NCBI RefSeq assembly: GCF_026167665.1 | Contig: NZ_CP098740.1 | Coordinates: 2,914,001 to 2,978,000 of the forward strand | Reading direction: 5' to 3' | Source of the DNA: Streptomyces drozdowiczii | GTDB lineage: Bacteria > Actinomycetota > Actinomycetes > Streptomycetales > Streptomycetaceae | Length of the DNA stretch: 64,000 nucleotides | In this document: positions 55,838 to 64,000 of the stretch, in pieces | Layout of the letters: each line of letters starts with the position of its first letter | Numbering within the stretch: position 1 is the stretch's first letter | Notes under the pieces: model-generated | Told to the model about the DNA's origin: nothing | Databases searched by the model: none | What the model saw: only the letters and a program-made list of their open reading frames with translations | Translations under genes and position numbers: made by a program

Positions 55838-58248
55838 CTACGCCCGGGAGCGGGCCCCCGTGCCGGTGCCCTTCAGCGCGTCCAGCGCGTACACGCAGCG
55901 GTCCTTGCTGCACGCGTACACCACGCCGTTCCGGACCACGGGCGAGCCCGTGATCTCGCCGCCCGTGGCGAGCTTCCAGCGGAGCTGGCCGCCCGCCGCG
56001 TCGAGGGTGTACAGGACGTGGTCCGCCGAGCCGAAGTGGACGCGGCCGTCCGCGACGACCGGGGCGCCCACCACCTCGCCGCCCGCCGCGAACCGCCACT
56101 TCGGGGTGCCGGTGACCGCGTCGAGGGTGTAGAGCGCGCTGCCGCTGCCCACATGGACGTTGCCCGCGACGACGAGCACCGGCTCCGCCGACTGGCGGGC
56201 CTCCGTGGCGATGCGCCACCGGTCCTTGCCGGTCGCGGCGTCCAGGGCGTACACCGTACCGAGGTAGTCCGCGAGGTAGACCCCGCCGCCGGTGACGGCC
56301 GGGCCGGGGGCGAAGGCGGGCGGGGACAGGAAGACCGCCGGGCACTCGAAGTGCCAGCGGACGCGCCCGGCCGCGATGTCCACCGCGAGCACCCGCGTCC
56401 CGGCGGCGACGTACACGTAACCGTCCGGCGCGGGCGTCACCCGGACCGGCACGCCGCCGCAGGAGGCCGCGTCGCCGATGGGGTACGACCAGCGCTCGAC
56501 GCCGGTCCGGGCGTCGAGGGCCTTGAGGCGGGCGTCCTGCCAGACGTAGACCGTGCCGTCGTGGATGACCGGCCCGCCCTCCGGCGTCTCGAAGTCCGTC
56601 TGCGCGCCGCTGAGGTCCCACAGCTTCTCGCCGGTCGCCGCCTCCCACGCCTGGACGCCGCCGCCCCGGGTGGCCGTGACGACCGTGCCCCGGTCGGCCT
56701 TGAGCGCGTACACCCAGGCGTCGGCGCCCACCCGCCACCGCTCGGCGCCGCTGGTGGCGTCCAGGGCGTAGAGGGAGGGGCCGTCCGAGGCGTGGATGCG
56801 GCCGCCCTCGACGGCCATCGCCCAGGCGACGTCCCGGGTCTTGAACTGGCGCCGCCCGTTGCCGGTGTCCAGCGCATGGACCTCGAAGGACGTGACGTAC
56901 AGCAGGTCCCCGACGACGACCGGCGTGCCCCACACGTCGTTGGACATGCGGAACCGCCAGGGCCGCCAGCGGGCGGGCCCGGACTGCCCGGAGTCGGGGG
57001 CCTGCGCCGGAGGGGGCACGGGGGCGGGCGGGGGCGTGCCGTTGACCCCGGCGGGCGGGCGGACCCAGCCGGTCGCGGGGCCCGCGTCGGCGCCGGTGGC
57101 CGAGGCACGGACGTCCTGGACGCGCGGGCCGGGCCCGATCGGCACCTGGACGCCGGTCAGCCGCACCGGGCCCCCGGCGTCGGGGCGGGCGGGGCGGCCG
57201 GGCGGGCGGGGGCGCCGCTGTGCCAGGGGCCGTCCCAGTCCGTGCCGGGCGGCCGGTGGGGCGCGGTCTCGGCGGGCCTCGGCGGCGCGACGGGCGGCGC
57301 GGGCTCGGCGGGCGGCGAGGCGGGCGGGGCGGCGGGCGGGGCCGTACGGCCACCGCCCCGGCGCCGCTCGATCAGCGCGGTCGCGGCGGCCGGAAGCCAC
57401 GCGGAAGCCGTACCGCCGTCGTCGTCACCGCCGCCGGAGGCGAAGAGGTGCGGGGCGAGCTGGGCCTGGAGGTCGGCCGGGCTGGGCCGCCGGGCCGGAT
57501 CCGCCTGCATGCAGGACTCGATCAGCGGCCGCAGATCGTCCGGCAGGCCCGACAGGTCGGGGCTCTCGCGCAGCAGCATGAAGACCGTCTCGACCGGATT
57601 GGCCCCCCGGTACGGCGCGTGCCCGGTCGCGGCGAAGACGAGCGTCGAGCCGAGCGAGAAGATGTCGCTGGCCCCGGTCACGCTCCGCGAGTCCCGGGCC
57701 TGCTCCGGTGACATGTACGCGGGGGTGCCGACGGCCACGTTGGTCATGGTGAGCCGGGTGTTGGAGACGCCGGACGCGATGCCGAAGTCGATGACCCGGG
57801 GGCCGTCCTCGACGACGAGCACGTTCGACGGCTTCATGTCGCGATGGACGAGCTGAGCCCCGTGGATGGACTGGAGGGCCTCCGCGATGCCCGCCGCCAG
57901 CCAGCGGACCGCCTGGGTCGGCATGGGCCCGCACTCGTTCACGATCTCTTCGAGCGAGGGGGCGGGGACGTACGCCGTGGCCAGCCACGGGACCGCGGCG
58001 CGCGGGTCGGCGTCCACGACGGCGGCCGTGTAGAAGCCGCTGACCGCCCGCGCCGCCTCCACCTCGCGCGTGAAGCGCACCCGGAACAGCTGGTCCTCGG
58101 CCAGTTCCGTACGGACGGTCTTGATCGCCACCCGGCGGCCCGACGCGGACCGGGCCAGATAGACCAGCCCCATGCCGCCGGCCCCGAGCCGTCCCAGCAC
58201 CTCGAAGGGGCCGATCCGCCTCGGGTCGTGCTGCGTCAGCTGCTCCAC
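55838..58248 (-). CDS. afsK: AfsK: Ser/Thr protein kinase with PQQ-repeat sensor domain, apparent frameshift in the linker
   Basis: About 803 aa if repaired (799 in S. coelicolor). The kinase domain (about 10-275) has GRLGAGGMGLVYLA, Lys43, HRDMKPSN with Asp137, DFG with Asp154 and activation-loop threonines in TRLTMTNVAVGT; autophosphorylation of AfsK maps to this loop. A Pro/Ala linker follows, then a C-terminal PQQ/WD-like propeller (about 440-800; repeated LYTLDAVTG and VYALDAATG units). The kinase frame stops at 57157, while the propeller frame is open from 57400 down; one missing C between about 57160 and 57200 would join them. AfsK phosphorylates AfsR and is itself controlled by binding partners. 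GTG at 58248 follows GGGGAGG. Confidence 0.9.
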
Positions 58249-58422
58249 TACTTGCCACCTCCCCGTACGGGCCTCAGATAGCAGAGGCCCGCGAAAATCC
58301 CGCCGGGTGCAGCGTCTCATCCATGGACGCGGCCCGGCGGTGCGCACCCCGATTGTTCCTGGCCGGGGCCCCGGTTGCGAACCCGGGGGCGGATCGGGGT
58401 GTCCTGTACCACTCCGCCCGTA

Positions 58423-59223
58423 TCAGGACACAGGCTCCTGAAGTACGGCGAACTCGGCACCCTGGTCGTCCTGGAGGACCGCCATCCGCCCGTACGGGAT
58501 GTCGAGCGGGGGTTCGGTGACCCGGCCGCCGAGCCGCTGGACGGTACGGGCGGTGTCGTCGCAGTCCGCGACGTTGAAGTAGCTCAGGAAGTGGCTGGGC
58601 AGCTCGGCCGGGAACGCGGCCGTGATGACGCTCCGCCCGCCGACCGCCGTCTCGGGGCCCGGTTCGGTGCCGGGCGGGGACCAGGTACGGAAGTCCACGC
58701 GGTGCTCGTCGGTGTCGGGGACGTCCAGGGGCGAGTCGTCCACGTCCGCGCAGCGGAAGCCGAAGACCTCCTCGTAGAAGGGGTCGACGCGGTCCTTGGA
58801 CCGGGTGTGGACCTCGGTCCAGCAGAAGGAGCCGGGCTCGTTCTGCTTCTCGAAGCCCGCGCGGTCGCCGGCCTGCCAGAGGCCGAAGACCGCGCCGCCC
58901 GGGTCGGCGGCCTGGGCGAGCACGCCGTGGCGGCCGGCCGGAAGGGGTTCGGTGATCACTTGGCCGCCGGCCGCGCGGACGCGGCTGACCGACGCCTCGA
59001 TGTCGTCGGTGGCGAAGTAGACGCCCCAGGCGGTCGGCATGCGCCCGTCCTTCTTCGCGGCCAGCGCGGCGACCAGCTTCCCGTCGCCGAGGGCGTCGGC
59101 GCGGCGGTCGCCGTCCGGGCGGAAGGTCCAGCCGAACAGCTCGCCGTAGAAGCGCTTGCCCGCCTCCAGGTCGGGGAGCTGCACATCCACCCAGCACGGT
59201 GCGGACTGCGCGAACGCGGCCAT
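58423..59223 (-). CDS. VOC-superfamily protein with two glyoxalase-like domains, candidate AfsK-binding protein
   Basis: 266 aa. Two tandem vicinal-oxygen-chelate domains: about 8-125 (CWVDVQLPDLEAGKRFYGELFGWTF) and about 135-263 (GSFCWTEVHTRSKDRVDPFYEEVFGF). Each has the beta-alpha-beta-beta-beta pattern. Adjacency to afsK on the same strand and the size suggest the KbpA-type inhibitor (252 aa in S. coelicolor) that binds unphosphorylated AfsK, but I cannot confirm the homology from sequence alone. ATG at 59223 follows GGAAGGATCC. Antibiotic-binding or lyase activity is an alternative. Confidence 0.82.
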   Translation of the reverse strand: MAAFAQSAPCWVDVQLPDLEAGKRFYGELFGWTFRPDGDRRADALGDGKLVAALAAKKDGRMPTAWGVYFATDDIEASVSRVRAAGGQVITEPLPAGRHGVLAQAADPGGAVFGLWQAGDRAGFEKQNEPGSFCWTEVHTRSKDRVDPFYEEVFGFRCADVDDSPLDVPDTDEHRVDFRTWSPPGTEPGPETAVGGRSVITAAFPAELPSHFLSYFNVADCDDTARTVQRLGGRVTEPPLDIPYGRMAVLQDDQGAEFAVLQEPVS

Positions 59224-59330
59224 GGGCCCGGATCCTTCCGTCGTCGAGGTGACGCCCGTCACAGTCACGGTAGCTTTACGGTGCGTGCGGCGCGCCCCGG
59301 AGCCTTCGCGGGCGAACACGGGTTCGAAAG

Positions 59331-59366
59331 TTATCCACCGAAGTTATCCACAGGCTGTTAATAACA
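59331..59366. promoter_or_regulatory. Two DnaA-box-like sites and an AT-rich palindrome
   Basis: TTATCCACC (59331-59339) and TTATCCACA (59344-59352) lie in the same orientation, 13 bp apart start to start. The second is a perfect E. coli-type DnaA box and one base off the Streptomyces form TTGTCCACA. TGTTA-A-TAACA (59356-59366) follows. The block is strikingly AT-rich and lies about 100 bp before the TetR gene. This is not oriC: no dnaA or dnaN is near. Confidence 0.5.
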
Positions 59367-59463
59367 CTGTTCGGACTGTGCGCGGCGAGGGGCCTCGGCA
59401 GGGGCCGTTCCCCATTTGCTTCGGTCGAATCGCGCTCCGATCACCCGTCGGTAAGCTGACGGC

Positions 59464-60111
59464 ATGACAGGACAAGTACGCACCGTCGACGGCCGCGTGG
59501 CCGGTCGACGCGGTCAGGCGACGCGGCAGAAGCTGCTCGACTGCCTCAGCGAGATGCTCAGCTCCTCGCCGTACCGGGACGTCAAAGTCATCGACGTCGC
59601 CCGGAAAGCGGGGACTTCACCAGCGACCTTCTACCAGTACTTCCCCGACGTCGAGGGCGCCGTCCTCGAACTCGCCGAGGACGTCGCCAAGGAGGGGGCG
59701 GACCTGACCGAACTGGTCTCCGGCCGCTCCTGGGTCGGCAAGGCGGGCCGGCAGACCTCCGAACAACTCGTGGAGGGCTTCCTCGACTTCTGGCGGCGCA
59801 ACGACGCGATCCTGCGCGTGATCGACCTCGGCGCCGCGGAGGGCGACAAGCGGTTCAACAAGATCCGCATGAAGGTCCTCAACTCCGTGACCGGCTCCCT
59901 GACGGAGTCCGTGAAGGAGCTCCAGGCGAAGGGCAAGGTCGACAAGGACGTCAGCGCCGCCGCGATGGCGGGCTCCCTGGTCGTCATGCTGGCCGGCGTC
60001 GCCTCGCACCAGAAGGGCTTCACGGCCTGGGGCGTCAAGCAGGCCGAACTCAAGCCGAACCTGGCGCAGTTGGTGCACCTCGGCATCACGGGCAAGAAGC
60101 CGGCGAAGTAA
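59464..60111 (+). CDS. TetR-family transcriptional regulator
   Basis: 215 aa. HTH region about 18-65 (LLDCLSEMLSSSPYRDVKVIDVARKAGTSPATFYQYFPDVEGAV, interrupted only by normal helices). The C-terminal helical domain (about 80-205) resembles a group of long-conserved Streptomyces TetR proteins found near afsK. ATG at 59464 begins the reading frame just after a promoter region containing an AT-rich palindrome that may be its operator. It is followed by a terminator and then ferredoxin/P450 genes on the other strand. Confidence 0.9.
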   Translation: MTGQVRTVDGRVAGRRGQATRQKLLDCLSEMLSSSPYRDVKVIDVARKAGTSPATFYQYFPDVEGAVLELAEDVAKEGADLTELVSGRSWVGKAGRQTSEQLVEGFLDFWRRNDAILRVIDLGAAEGDKRFNKIRMKVLNSVTGSLTESVKELQAKGKVDKDVSAAAMAGSLVVMLAGVASHQKGFTAWGVKQAELKPNLAQLVHLGITGKKPAK

Positions 60112-60165
60112 CGATCCTCGCTGGGGCGACGCGCGGTGACCCCGGCGCCCCCAGGTCCTGTCTCA

Positions 60166-60199
60166 CCGACGGCGGACCACACCTGTGGTCCGCCGTCGG
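60166..60199. terminator. Hairpin terminator between TetR and ferredoxin genes
   Basis: 16-bp perfect arms (60166-60181 and 60184-60199) with a very short loop, between two convergent genes. It probably ends both transcripts. Confidence 0.75.
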
Positions 60200-60239
60200 C
60201 GTATCCGGACGGGGGGCGGCGCTGGAAGCGCGCGGCCCG

Positions 60240-60422
60240 TCAGGCGCCCGCCCTGATCGCCCCCACCGGGCACGCCCGGACCGCCTCCGCGACCATCGGG
60301 CCCGGTTCCGGATCCGGCAGGAGTTCGCTGAGGCCGTCCTCGTCCTGGGTGAAGACCCTCGGGGCCGCCAGGGCGCACTGGCCCGCGCCGATGCACACGT
60401 CCTTGTCGATGTCGATCCGCAT
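60240..60422 (-). CDS. Single-cluster ferredoxin, probable P450 electron donor
   Basis: 60 aa. The cysteine pattern is C-x5-C (CIGAGQC) and a distal CPVGAI. With the second cysteine of the usual CxxCxxC missing, a [3Fe-4S] cluster is expected, as in SuaB/SoyB-type ferredoxins. The ATG at 60422 has GGAGGAG upstream and lies 14 bp after the P450 stop, so they form an operon. It would carry electrons from an unlinked reductase to the P450. Confidence 0.93.
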   Translation of the reverse strand: MRIDIDKDVCIGAGQCALAAPRVFTQDEDGLSELLPDPEPGPMVAEAVRACPVGAIRAGA

Positions 60423-60436
60423 GGGGTTCTCCTCCG

Positions 60437-61648
60437 TCACCACGTCACCGGCAGTTCCAGCAGGCCCTGCACCGTGTCGCCCGGTTTGAACGGGACCTCC
60501 TCCGGGGGCACCGCGAGACGGAGATCCGGCAGGCGGCGGAAGAGGGCGGGCAGGGCGATCTCCAGTTCGGCGCGGGCCAGGTTCTGGCCCAGGCACTGGT
60601 GGATGCCGAAGCCGAAGGCGACGTGGTTGCGCGCCCCGCGCCCGAGGTCCAGCTCGTCCGGCGCCTCGAAGGCCGCCGCGTCCCGGTTGATCACCGCGGT
60701 GGACAGGAGCACGCCCTCGCCCGCCCGCAGCGTCTCCCCGCCGATCTCGATGTCCTCCACCGCCACCCGGGACAGCCCGTCCGCGATGGACAGGTACCTC
60801 AGCAGCTCCTCCACGGCGGCCGGCACCGCCTCCGCCCCGCCGCCGGTCAGCCGGGCCAGCTGGTCCGGGTGGAGCAGCAGCGTGTACGTACCGAGCGAGA
60901 TCATGTTCGCGGTCGTCTCGTGGCCGGCCACGAGCAGGATCTCCGCCAGCCGCACCAGCGCGTCCCGCTCCACCGCCCCGGTCTCCAGCTGCTTGGCGAT
61001 CAGCTCGTCCAGCAGCCCGTCCCCCGGATCGCGCCGCTTCCGCTCGATCAGCTCGCGGAAGTAGGCGTCCAGGTCCTCGCGGGCCGCGACCACGTCCGCC
61101 GGTCCGGGCCCCCGGAGCAGCTTGCGCGAACGGTCCTCGAAGAACTCATGGTCCCCGTACGGCACCCCGAGCAGCGCGCAGATGACCATGGACGGCACCG
61201 GCAGCGCGAAGGCGCCCACCAGCTCGGCCGGCGGCCCCTGCGCCACCATCGCGTCGAGCAGCCGGTCCACGGTCTCCTGGATGCGCGGCCGCAGCGCCGC
61301 CGTCCGGCGCACCGTGAAGCTCGGGATCAGCATCCGGCGCTGGGCGTTGTGCTCCGGGTCGTCCACGCCCAGCAGCTCCACGCGCCGCTGCTTCACCGCG
61401 GCGAGCCTCGGCGCGAAGAGCGGGAAGTCCGGGTGCGAGCGGTCGGACGACAGCCGGGGGTCGGCGAGCAGCGCCCGCGCCTCGGCGTGCCCGGTCACCA
61501 GCCAGACCGTACGGCCGTCGAAGAGGCGGACCCGGGACACCGAGCGCTGGCCGCGGCTCTCGCTCGGGTAGCCGGCGGGCGGGTGGTAGGGACAGGTGCG
61601 GTCCTGCGGGAAGGCTGTGGGCTGGGGCTCGGACTGGGTCTCTGTCAT
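60437..61648 (-). CDS. Cytochrome P450 monooxygenase (CYP105-like)
   Basis: 403 aa soluble bacterial P450. I-helix motif AGHETTA, ExxR motif EELLRYL (with the R), and heme-binding loop FGFGIHQCLGQNLARAE with Cys352 as thiolate ligand. Sequence style and the 3' [3Fe-4S] ferredoxin match the CYP105 group, known for oxidising xenobiotics and antibiotic intermediates. ATG at 61648 (MTETQSEPQ) is the family-typical start; the open extension upstream crosses an operator palindrome. No biosynthetic cluster surrounds it. Confidence 0.93.
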   Translation of the reverse strand: MTETQSEPQPTAFPQDRTCPYHPPAGYPSESRGQRSVSRVRLFDGRTVWLVTGHAEARALLADPRLSSDRSHPDFPLFAPRLAAVKQRRVELLGVDDPEHNAQRRMLIPSFTVRRTAALRPRIQETVDRLLDAMVAQGPPAELVGAFALPVPSMVICALLGVPYGDHEFFEDRSRKLLRGPGPADVVAAREDLDAYFRELIERKRRDPGDGLLDELIAKQLETGAVERDALVRLAEILLVAGHETTANMISLGTYTLLLHPDQLARLTGGGAEAVPAAVEELLRYLSIADGLSRVAVEDIEIGGETLRAGEGVLLSTAVINRDAAAFEAPDELDLGRGARNHVAFGFGIHQCLGQNLARAELEIALPALFRRLPDLRLAVPPEEVPFKPGDTVQGLLELPVTW

Positions 61649-61698
61649 GACGGACCTCGCAGCGAGGGGGGTGTGGTGGTCCTGCCGATCACCCTCAC

Positions 61699-61717
61699 TA
61701 GATGCCTCAGGCATCTA
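61699..61717. promoter_or_regulatory. 19-bp perfect palindrome in the P450/HtpX divergent promoter
   Basis: TAGATGCCT-C-AGGCATCTA, 51 bp upstream of the P450 start and 75 bp upstream of HtpX. Its length and symmetry mark it as a regulator binding site. The protein is not encoded next to it, except possibly the TetR gene at 59464. Confidence 0.65.
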
Positions 61718-61791
61718 CCTGGCCTAGGTGATGTTCGGCCATACCCGCCGACCGGAGCACCGGCATCCACTTTCGGCCGCCGAGGAGCACC

Positions 61792-62733
61792 ATGGAGACA
61801 GGCGAGGAGTGGAGGTCACCCATGGCCGGAACCCATAGCCGGTACGCCACCGACCGTGGCCTGACCACGCGCATGGTCACCACCATGTTCCTGATCGGGC
61901 TGCTGTACGTGGTGCTGGTCGGCGTGCTCCTGGCGGTGCTGCGCGGGGCCTGGCCGATCATCCTGGTGATCACCGGCGGGATGTTCGTCGCCCAGTTCTG
62001 GTTCAGCGACCGGATCGCCGCGTTCAGCATGGGCGCCCGGGAGGTCTCCCCCGCCGAGGCGCCGGAACTGCACGGGGCGATCGACCGGATATGCGCCCTT
62101 GCCGATATGCCGAAACCGCGTGTGGCGATCGCGGAGAGCGATGTGCCGAACGCGTTCGCGACCGGGCGCAGCCGGAAGTCGTCGCTCGTCTGCGCCACGA
62201 CGGGGCTGCTGCGCAGACTGGAGCCGGAGGAACTGGAGGGCGTCCTCGCGCACGAGATGTCGCATGTCGCGCACCGGGACGTGGCCGTGATGACGATCGC
62301 CTCGTTCCTCGGCGTCCTGGCCGGGATCATCACCCGGGTCGCGCTCTGGGGCGGCTTCGCCCGCAACAGCCGCGGCAACGACCCGATCGGCGTCCTCGTC
62401 CTGCTCATCCCCCTGGTCAGCGCGGTCGTCTACGCGCTGAGCTTCCTGCTCACCCGGCTGCTCTCCCGCTACCGGGAACTCACCGCCGACCGCACGGCCG
62501 CCCTGCTCACCGGCCGCCCCTCGGCCCTCGCCTCCGCGCTCACCAAGGTCAGCGGCCAGATGGCCCGGATCCCGACGGAGGACCTGCGGAAGGCGGAGCC
62601 GTACAACGCCTTCTACTTCGTCCCGGCCTTCGCCTCGAAGGAGAGCATCGGCCGGCTGCTCTCCACGCACCCGACGCTGGAACAGCGCCTCGACCAGCTG
62701 GCCCGCATCTCGGCCGACCTGTCCCGCCCGTGA
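61792..62733 (+). CDS. htpX: M48-family membrane zinc metalloprotease HtpX
   Basis: 313 aa. Two N-terminal transmembrane helices (about 30-50 and 54-70), then the cytosolic protease domain with zinc motif HEMSH (His154, Glu155, His158) and third ligand Glu229 in SRYRELTADR. Two further hydrophobic segments lie at about 164-184 and 198-222. HtpX degrades misfolded membrane proteins and is linked to envelope stress. ATG at 61792 follows GAGGAGC. The next gene, pspAB, 29 bp on, suggests a phage-shock-type module. Confidence 0.94.
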   Translation: METGEEWRSPMAGTHSRYATDRGLTTRMVTTMFLIGLLYVVLVGVLLAVLRGAWPIILVITGGMFVAQFWFSDRIAAFSMGAREVSPAEAPELHGAIDRICALADMPKPRVAIAESDVPNAFATGRSRKSSLVCATTGLLRRLEPEELEGVLAHEMSHVAHRDVAVMTIASFLGVLAGIITRVALWGGFARNSRGNDPIGVLVLLIPLVSAVVYALSFLLTRLLSRYRELTADRTAALLTGRPSALASALTKVSGQMARIPTEDLRKAEPYNAFYFVPAFASKESIGRLLSTHPTLEQRLDQLARISADLSRP

Positions 62734-62762
62734 GTGAGGGTGCCCGTCCGTAAGGAGACCCC

Positions 62763-63347
62763 GTGGGCCTGCTCGACACGATCCTGGGCCGCAGCAAGCC
62801 GGTCCGCCCCGACCTCGACCAGCTCTTCGCCGTCCCGTCCGCCGCGCTGACCCTCCAGGCGGCGACGGGCTTCGCGCCGACGGGCCTGGGCTCGGTGTGC
62901 TTCGCGGGCGTGGAGGGCTCCGCCTTCGCCCGGGTCCAGCAGGACGTACGCGAACTGCTCGACGCGGATACGGGGCGCGGCGGCATCCCGGTGGAGTTCA
63001 GCCGCGACCCGTACGGCTACACCTGGCTGCTCGCCCGGCAGCCGCCGGAGGACGCCGCCGCGCTGGTCAACGACCTGCACGCGGTCAACACCCTGCTCCA
63101 GGACGGCGGCTTCGGCCCCCAGCTGCTGTGCTCGCTGGTCGCCTTCCGGGACCCGGGCGGGCGCTCGCTGGCGCTGGTGTACCTGTACAAGCGCGGCACG
63201 TTCTATCCGTTCGCCCCGGTCCCGGGCGGCGCCGAAAAGCGCGACAACCAGCTGGAATTGCAGGTCCGGGCCGCGCTGGGCGACGACCTCCGGGTGGAAA
63301 GGGATCTGTCCCGGTGGTTTCCGGTGTGGGGGGCGCCGGGGTTGTGA
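62763..63347 (+). CDS. pspAB: PspA-associated protein PspAB
   Basis: 194 aa cytosolic protein of the actinobacterial PspAB family, known by its association with PspA and HtpX genes. It begins MGLLDTILGRSK and keeps the family stretches AALTLQAATGFAPTG, GSVCFAGVEG and RGTFYPFAPVPGGAEKRDNQLELQ. No catalytic motif is evident. GTG at 62763 follows AAGGAG, 29 bp after htpX, so the two form an operon. PspA itself is not in the window. Confidence 0.9.
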   Translation: MGLLDTILGRSKPVRPDLDQLFAVPSAALTLQAATGFAPTGLGSVCFAGVEGSAFARVQQDVRELLDADTGRGGIPVEFSRDPYGYTWLLARQPPEDAAALVNDLHAVNTLLQDGGFGPQLLCSLVAFRDPGGRSLALVYLYKRGTFYPFAPVPGGAEKRDNQLELQVRAALGDDLRVERDLSRWFPVWGAPGL

Positions 63348-63438
63348 GGAATATTTGCGTACGCCCCCGCGAAATGCGCCAATTCGGCGCTATGCTCGGC
63401 GGACTTCCGCGGTGCAGCGGAACTCTGGGGGGTCACGT

Positions 63439-63875
63439 ATGTTCAGCCTCACCATCGGCGCCCATGCCCACGGCACGCGCATCGAATCCCTTTACCGGCT
63501 GGTCGACGCCGCGGGACTCGTGATCACGGTGCACGGCTCCGGAGATCAGGGCCGGACGGCGGCGGCGATCTTCGCAGCGGCGCCGCGCCTTTCGGACGAT
63601 TACGAAGTGCGGGACAACGGCATGATCCTCAGCACGCTGGCGCAGTTCCGCGTGTTCTGGGGGTGGTCGGATATTCCGGGGGCGCGCTGGCGATCCTCAC
63701 GCCCCTTTCCTTGTACGAGACACAGAACAAGCGCGACTGGATCAGCCATTACATCCGTGACGTGCTCGATCCCGTCAATGCTCTCGCCGGTCACGGCTTC
63801 CGCGTGGGCGGGGGCGGCGACGGAACGGTGAGCGATCCCGAGTTCGCCCGCGCTTTCGCGAGCGCGTACGTGTGA
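63439..63875 (+). CDS. Small lipase-like protein, apparent frameshift
   Basis: About 145 aa if repaired. The first part (63439 to about 63658) reads LVITVHGSGDQGRTAAAIFAA. The second part, in another frame, reads VVGYSGGALAILTPLSLYETQ, and GYSGG looks like a serine-hydrolase nucleophile elbow. Adding one G to the run at 63659-63663 fuses the two frames cleanly. The full length is short for an alpha/beta hydrolase and no clear acid or His is assigned. Confidence in the fold is low, but the fused frame looks coding. Confidence 0.55.
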
Positions 63876-63934
63876 CGCGTCCGTCCGGGCGGAACGAAGA
63901 AATGGTGGAACCGCGAGGGGTTCGAGGGGCGGAG

Positions 63935-64000
63935 ATGTCACGGACCTGGAAGATCACGGTCATTGTCCTGGCGCTGGCCGGAATCGCGTCCACTCCGTTG
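63935..64000 (+). CDS. Start of an exported or membrane protein (3' end outside window)
   Basis: Only 22 codons are visible: MSRTWKITVIVLALAGIAST, a positively charged start followed by a hydrophobic helix as in a signal peptide or membrane anchor. GGGGCGGAG precedes the ATG closely. An in-frame ATG at 63902 would add 11 residues. Nothing can be said about function. Confidence 0.5.
   Translation, partial: MSRTWKITVIVLALAGIASTPL

Noticed and set aside
60240..61648. P450 and ferredoxin as part of a biosynthetic gene cluster
   Set aside because: No synthase, transferase or export genes surround them; the pair stands alone.

Overview
This window is a high-GC actinomycete chromosome segment, almost certainly Streptomyces. 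The clues are GTG/TTG starts, Tat-type and lipoprotein-like secreted enzymes, the futalosine menaquinone genes mqnA/mqnC, a 14-gene nuoA-N operon, SigE-family and SnoaL-tailed ECF sigma factors, and an afsR-afsS-afsK group. It reads as core chromosome. I saw no rRNA, tRNA, insertion sequence, phage or CRISPR.

Layout. 1-5.4 kb: peptidoglycan amidase genes, a SnoaL-tailed ECF sigma factor diverging from a carboxymuconolactone-decarboxylase-like gene, a MarR/quinone-oxidoreductase divergent pair with twin operators, and a small HTH protein under a palindromic promoter. 5.5-10.2 kb: HAD phosphatase, TetR regulator, an ABC-2 type exporter and a LolA-like secreted protein. 10.4-18.6 kb: polyprenyl diphosphate synthase, POT peptide transporter, CocE-type hydrolase, fumarylacetoacetase and RecQ. 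18.7-34.8 kb: the complex I operon on the minus strand, with a Rex-type operator upstream. 35.6-49.6 kb: NlpC/P60 hydrolase, geranylgeranyl-reductase family protein, menG, a SigE-family sigma factor with a membrane protein and two tandem DUF3152 metzincin-like proteins, mqnC, a Ser/Thr kinase and mqnA. 49.8-51.1 kb: cold-shock protein and a MerR regulator. 51.3-59.2 kb: afsR, afsS, two small genes, afsK and a VOC protein. 59.4-64 kb: TetR, ferredoxin/P450, HtpX, PspAB and a lipase-like ORF.

Functionally, the centre of the window is a menaquinone respiration neighbourhood: prenyl chain (10.4 kb), naphthoquinone head (mqnA, mqnC), methylation (menG), probable side-chain reduction (36.5 kb) and the menaquinone-reducing complex I. 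The second theme is the AfsK-AfsR-AfsS phosphorelay that controls secondary metabolism. It carries a recognisable AfsR/PhoP-like direct repeat and a strong hairpin in the afsS leader.

Four genes (LolA-like, recQ tail, afsK, lipase-like) are each broken by apparent single-base losses in G or C runs. The shared pattern suggests homopolymer undercalling in the assembly rather than biology.
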